Source: an uncultured Propionibacteriaceae bacterium | Lineage (GTDB): Bacteria; Actinomycetota; Actinomycetes; Propionibacteriales; Propionibacteriaceae | Direction: 5' to 3' | Assembly (NCBI GenBank): GCA_936924635.1 | Contig: CAKZHP010000086.1 | Span: 1-23,717, forward strand | DNA: 23,717 nucleotides | Shown: positions 20,791 to 23,717 of the stretch, piece after piece | Numbering within the stretch: position 1 is the stretch's first letter | How the letters are laid out: each line of letters starts with the position of its first letter | Notes under the pieces: model-generated | What the model was told of the DNA's origin: nothing | The model's database searches: none | The model's input: only the letters and a program-made list of their open reading frames with translations | Program-made: the position numbers and the translations under genes

Positions 20791-22362
20791 GTGCGCGAAC
20801 ACGTGGTGAGGGCGTCGCGGGTCGTGCCGCTGGCCGTGACGGTGGCGTTCATCCTGTGGACCGCCCTCGCCGTCTCCGGGCATCTCAACGGTCTCGACCG
20901 GGCGCTCGCCGCCCCGGACCTCGACCCTCGCGGCACCCTCGGTCAGATCCTGAGTGCGATCGCGATCGTCACCACGCCGGTGGTGCTGACGACGATCGCG
21001 CTGGGCATCGCCGTGTGGGCCTACCAGCGCAGGCTCCGTCGTCTCGCCGGCGCGCTCACGGCCGCGGCCCTGGGCGGCTGGGGCATCGCCTGGGTCCTCA
21101 AGCGTCTGCTCGGACGGGCACGCCCCGAGTCCGCCTTCGCCGACGCGATCACCTACAGCGGGGCCTCGTACCCCTCGACCCACCTCGTCAGCGCCGTGAT
21201 CCTGGCCTCCACGATCGTCACCATCGCCACGGCCGCGCGGCGCAGCACCGGCCGGATCTGGCTGATCCGGCTCGCCGGCGGTGCGTTCGTCGTGCTGATC
21301 GGCCTGGACCGCTGGCTGATGAGGCACCACTACGTGTCCGACATCATCGGCGGGGCGCTGCTGGGCGCGACGGTGCTGCTGGTGACGCTGATGGCGGCCG
21401 GGGTGCACACCGTGGCCGAGTCGATGGGCCTGGTCGAGGAGCCCGCCGAGTACGTCGACAAGCAGGCCGCGATCATCTACAACCCGGCCAAGGTCACCGA
21501 CTTCGACATGTTCCGCAAGCGCGTGGAGTACGAGCTGCGCACGCGCGGCTGGAAGCCGCCGCTCTGGCTGGAGACTACCCAGGACGACGTCGGGCACCAG
21601 ATGGTCCGCGACGCCCGCGACAAGGACGTCGACCTGGTCCTGGTGGCGGGTGGCGACGGCACCGTACGCACCGTGTGCTCCGAGCTGGTCGGCACCGGCA
21701 TCCCCGTGGGGCTGATCCCGGCCGGCACCGGCAACCTGCTGGCACGCAACCTCGGGGTGTCCCTCGACGAGCAGGAGGCGTTCCGGATCGCGTTCGACGG
21801 GCAGGCACAGCCCGTCGACGTGGTGCGGTTCACCACCGACGAGCAGTCGGAGCACTTCGTCGTGATGAGCGGCATCGGTGCCGACGCGCAGCTCATCGCC
21901 GGCACCAACAGCGACCTCAAGAAGCTGGTCGGCTCGGCTGCGTACTTCCTCGCCGCGGCCCAGCAGATCGGCAGCAAGCCGTTCGACGTCCGGGTCACGC
22001 TCGACGGCGGCGAGCCGGTCGACAGGCGCGCGATGGTGGCGCTGGTCGGCAACGTGGGCACCCTGCAGGGCGGCATCAAGATCTTCCCGAACGCCAGCGC
22101 CAGCGACGGTCAGCTCGACGTGCTGATCGGCAACCCGACCTCGGTGACCGACTGGGCGAAGGTGGCCACCGGGCTGCTCGGGGGCAACGACGTGGAGCCG
22201 CTCGAGTACGCCCAGGGCACGCACGTCGTGCTGGAGGTCAGCGAGCCCGTGGCGTACCAGCTCGACGGCGACGCCGAGGGAGAGACCCGGCGGTTCGAGG
22301 CCGAGGTGGTGCCCGACGGGCTGCTGGTGATGCTCAGGCCGGAGGCTGGTTCAGAGCACTGA
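20791..22362 (+). CDS. PAP2 phosphatase-diacylglycerol kinase fusion
   Basis: The protein has 523 residues with two enzyme domains. The N-terminal part (about 10-205) has five or six membrane helices and all three PAP2 motifs: KRLLGRARP (104-112), PSTH (128-131; PSGH in most) and R174-x5-H180-x3-D184. The C-terminal part (about 224-523) is a diacylglycerol/lipid kinase catalytic domain with IYNPAK, GGDGT (287-291), PAGTGNL (310-316) and a beta-sandwich end. It would dephosphorylate one lipid and phosphorylate another, or act in lipid recycling at the membrane. GTG 20791 follows GGAAAG (20777-20782). It is tail-to-tail with pheA and overlaps it by 29 bases. Confidence 0.88.
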   Translation: MREHVVRASRVVPLAVTVAFILWTALAVSGHLNGLDRALAAPDLDPRGTLGQILSAIAIVTTPVVLTTIALGIAVWAYQRRLRRLAGALTAAALGGWGIAWVLKRLLGRARPESAFADAITYSGASYPSTHLVSAVILASTIVTIATAARRSTGRIWLIRLAGGAFVVLIGLDRWLMRHHYVSDIIGGALLGATVLLVTLMAAGVHTVAESMGLVEEPAEYVDKQAAIIYNPAKVTDFDMFRKRVEYELRTRGWKPPLWLETTQDDVGHQMVRDARDKDVDLVLVAGGDGTVRTVCSELVGTGIPVGLIPAGTGNLLARNLGVSLDEQEAFRIAFDGQAQPVDVVRFTTDEQSEHFVVMSGIGADAQLIAGTNSDLKKLVGSAAYFLAAAQQIGSKPFDVRVTLDGGEPVDRRAMVALVGNVGTLQGGIKIFPNASASDGQLDVLIGNPTSVTDWAKVATGLLGGNDVEPLEYAQGTHVVLEVSEPVAYQLDGDAEGETRRFEAEVVPDGLLVMLRPEAGSEH

Positions 22363-23248
22363 GCCAGGTCGCCGCCTTGGCGTAGTCGTCCTCGGCGAAA
22401 CCGGGGGCCACGGTCGGGGCCACCCGGTCGGCCCGCGGGTAGGAGCCCAGGAAGTCGACCCGCTTGCAGATGCGGTGCAGGCCCATCAGCGACTCGGCCA
22501 TGCGGGCCTCGCTGAGGTGGCCCTCGGCGTCGATGGCGAAGAAGTACGACCCGAGCCGCTCCTTGGTGGGCCGCGACTCGATGCGGCACAGGTTCACGCC
22601 CCGGGAGGCGAACTGCTCCAAGATCTCGAGCAGCGCGCCGGAGTGGTCGTCGCGCAGGTAGGCCATCAGCGAGGTCTTGTCGTGCCCGGTCATCGGCGAC
22701 GGCGCCCCGGGCCGGCCGACGAGCACGAACCGCGTCACCGCGTCGGGGTTGTCGGCGATCTCGCTGGCGGCGGGCACCAGCCCGTACATCTCCCCCGCCA
22801 GCGCGGCGCACACCGCGGCGTCGTACGCGGACTCGGGGTCGGCCACCTCGCGAGCCGCCCCCGCGGTGGAGCCGCCCTCGGTGACCTCCGCGTGCGGGAG
22901 GTTCTCGGCCAGCCAGCCGCGCACCTGCGCCGCGGCGTGCGGATGGGTGAGCACGCGGCGCACGTCGGCCAGGGTCGTGCCGGGGCGTACGGCGAGGGTG
23001 AACTGCACCGGCAGCAGCACCTCGCCCACGATCACCAGCGGCTGCCCGGCGGCGAGGCTGTCGAGCGTGGCCGACACCCCGCCCTCGACGGAGTTCTCGA
23101 TGGGGACCAGCCCGGCACGTACGGACGCGTCGCGCACCGCGTCCAGCGTCGCCGCGACCGTGGGGTACGCGCGCGCCTCCTCGTCCAGCCCCAGCATCAG
23201 CAGCGCCTGGTGGGTGAAGGTCCCCTCGGGGCCGAAGTATCCGAGCAC
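22334..23248 (-). CDS. pheA: Prephenate dehydratase
   Basis: The protein has 304 residues. It converts prephenate to phenylpyruvate in phenylalanine synthesis. The catalytic part (about 1-185) opens with MLGYFGPEGTFTHQAL and has PIENSVEGGV and NPDAVTRFVLVG, which contains the catalytic Thr-Arg-Phe. The ACT domain (about 197-275) has KTSLMAYLRDDHSGALLEIL and the ESRPTKERLGSYFFAID signature for Phe feedback binding. There is no fused chorismate mutase, as usual in actinobacteria. GTG 23248 follows TAGCCT by 6 bases. Its 3' end overlaps the lipid kinase gene by 29 bases on the opposite strand. Confidence 0.95.
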   Translation of the reverse strand: MLGYFGPEGTFTHQALLMLGLDEEARAYPTVAATLDAVRDASVRAGLVPIENSVEGGVSATLDSLAAGQPLVIVGEVLLPVQFTLAVRPGTTLADVRRVLTHPHAAAQVRGWLAENLPHAEVTEGGSTAGAAREVADPESAYDAAVCAALAGEMYGLVPAASEIADNPDAVTRFVLVGRPGAPSPMTGHDKTSLMAYLRDDHSGALLEILEQFASRGVNLCRIESRPTKERLGSYFFAIDAEGHLSEARMAESLMGLHRICKRVDFLGSYPRADRVAPTVAPGFAEDDYAKAATWLSALNQPPA

Positions 23249-23254
23249 CGGGCC

Positions 23255-23260
23255 AGGCTA
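23255..23260 (-). promoter_or_regulatory. -10 element of pheA, leaderless start
   Basis: TAGCCT on the minus strand, 6 bases before the GTG at 23248. Confidence 0.55.
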
Positions 23261-23369
23261 GCGGAGCGCTCGTACGCGAGCCGCGCCCGTCTGGCGGGCC
23301 CCGGCGAGCCGCGCCCGACCGCCGGATCCGTGCTCATCCGCGCCCGGGTGACGGAGCGCCCCGTACGAG

Positions 23370-23396
23370 CCGTGGCGTCGGACCATGCGGCCACGG
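23370..23396. other. Hairpin in the pheA-MFS intergenic region
   Basis: CCGTGGC (23370-23376) and GCCACGG (23390-23396) pair around a 13-base loop. It lies between two divergent genes and its role is unknown. Confidence 0.3.
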
Positions 23397-23480
23397 CGCT
23401 GCCCCGCGGCGGTCGCGGAGCGTCAGTCCCTCCCGTGGGCACCGTCCGGCGACCATCGCGGCGCGTGACACCATGCCGCG

Positions 23481-23717
23481 GTGAGACGAGTGACAGCGGC
23501 CGCCGCCCTGGGGCTCGTCGCGGTGGCGCTGCTCTCGGTCAACCTGCGCCCGGGGGCCACCGGGGTAGGGCCGGTGCTGCCGGAGCTGCGCGCCGATCTC
23601 GCCATGTCCCCCGGCCTCGCTGGGCTGCTGGTCGGGCTCCCCGGCTTCTGCTTCGCCGCCGGCGGCGCCGTCGCGGTGCGGGTGGCCTCCCGGCTGGGCA
23701 CGGCCGGCGCCCTCACC
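23481..23717 (+). CDS. MFS transporter, CynX/NimT type, 5' part only
   Basis: The first 79 residues are visible before the window ends. After MRRVTAAAALGLVAVALLSV comes NLRPGATGVGPVLPELRADL, close to the NLRPA...GPVLPEIR signature of the CynX/NimT (cyanate/2-nitroimidazole) branch of the major facilitator superfamily. A second helix with GLAGLLVGLPGFCFAAGG follows. GTG 23481 is the likely start. CACCAT 6 bases upstream is a weak -10 candidate and no RBS is seen. The substrate is not predictable from this fragment. Confidence 0.8.
   Translation, partial: MRRVTAAAALGLVAVALLSVNLRPGATGVGPVLPELRADLAMSPGLAGLLVGLPGFCFAAGGAVAVRVASRLGTAGALT

Noticed and set aside
20775..22385. A 536-codon frame starting at ATG 20775
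   Set aside because: It is out of frame with the PAP2-kinase protein, which has all catalytic motifs from GTG 20791.
23423..23716. Minus-strand open frame at the right edge
   Set aside because: The plus strand carries a recognisable CynX/NimT-type MFS N-terminus through the end of the window.

Overview
The window is very GC-rich, with GTG starts, CG-ending codons and short TAGNCT -10 boxes a few bases before start codons. It also carries a LytR-CpsA-Psr protein, an ATP-dependent LigB ligase and a WhiB regulator. All of this points to an actinomycete chromosome; Nocardioidaceae/Propionibacteriaceae-like is my inference. Most of it is ordinary core and near-core sequence, with one decayed integrated-element scar.

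Layout, left to right. A nine-repeat type I-E-like CRISPR array (75-589) has no cas gene in view and ends about 20 bases before the promoter of tRNA-Arg(ACG). Then come a ZIP-like metal transporter, tRNA-Ser(GCT), a large LCP cell-wall ligase and tRNA-Ser(TGA). A run of small unknown genes (3947-5322) follows, including an 18-residue leader-like ORF with its own promoter and strong RBS. An NAD(P)H:quinone oxidoreductase (5403-6380) comes next. The remains of a tyrosine integrase and a second gene fragment occupy 6421-7510, with an 11-bp-period repeat and a long hairpin beside them. Two overlapping minus-strand genes (7733-11547) encode a heterodimeric ABC exporter with strikingly divided NBD motifs.

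The second half holds LigB (11711-13246), then a 590-base gap containing a branched hairpin element (13463-13569). A conserved actinobacterial protein of unknown function (13836-14438) and MurQ (14555-15484) follow. A WhiB-type protein with an added HTH (15857-16417) comes next. The serS-HAD pair overlaps by 4 bases (16604-18663). A cytochrome P450 broken by a one-base frameshift is divergent from a TetR regulator, and a 21-bp palindrome lies between them. A PAP2-diacylglycerol kinase fusion (20791-22362) is tail-to-tail with prephenate dehydratase pheA. The window ends inside an MFS transporter of the CynX/NimT type.

Functional links are mostly local: cell envelope work (LCP, MurQ, PAP2-DAGK), an operon-like exporter pair, a translationally coupled serS-HAD pair and a self-contained TetR/P450 module. 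A dispersed hairpin repeat (GGTTGAG...GTCGAAACC) sits in several intergenic gaps. No complete new defence or mobile system is visible. The items most worth a second look are the asymmetric ABC exporter, the structured element at 13463-13569, the CRISPR array and the leader-ORF locus at 4388-4872.
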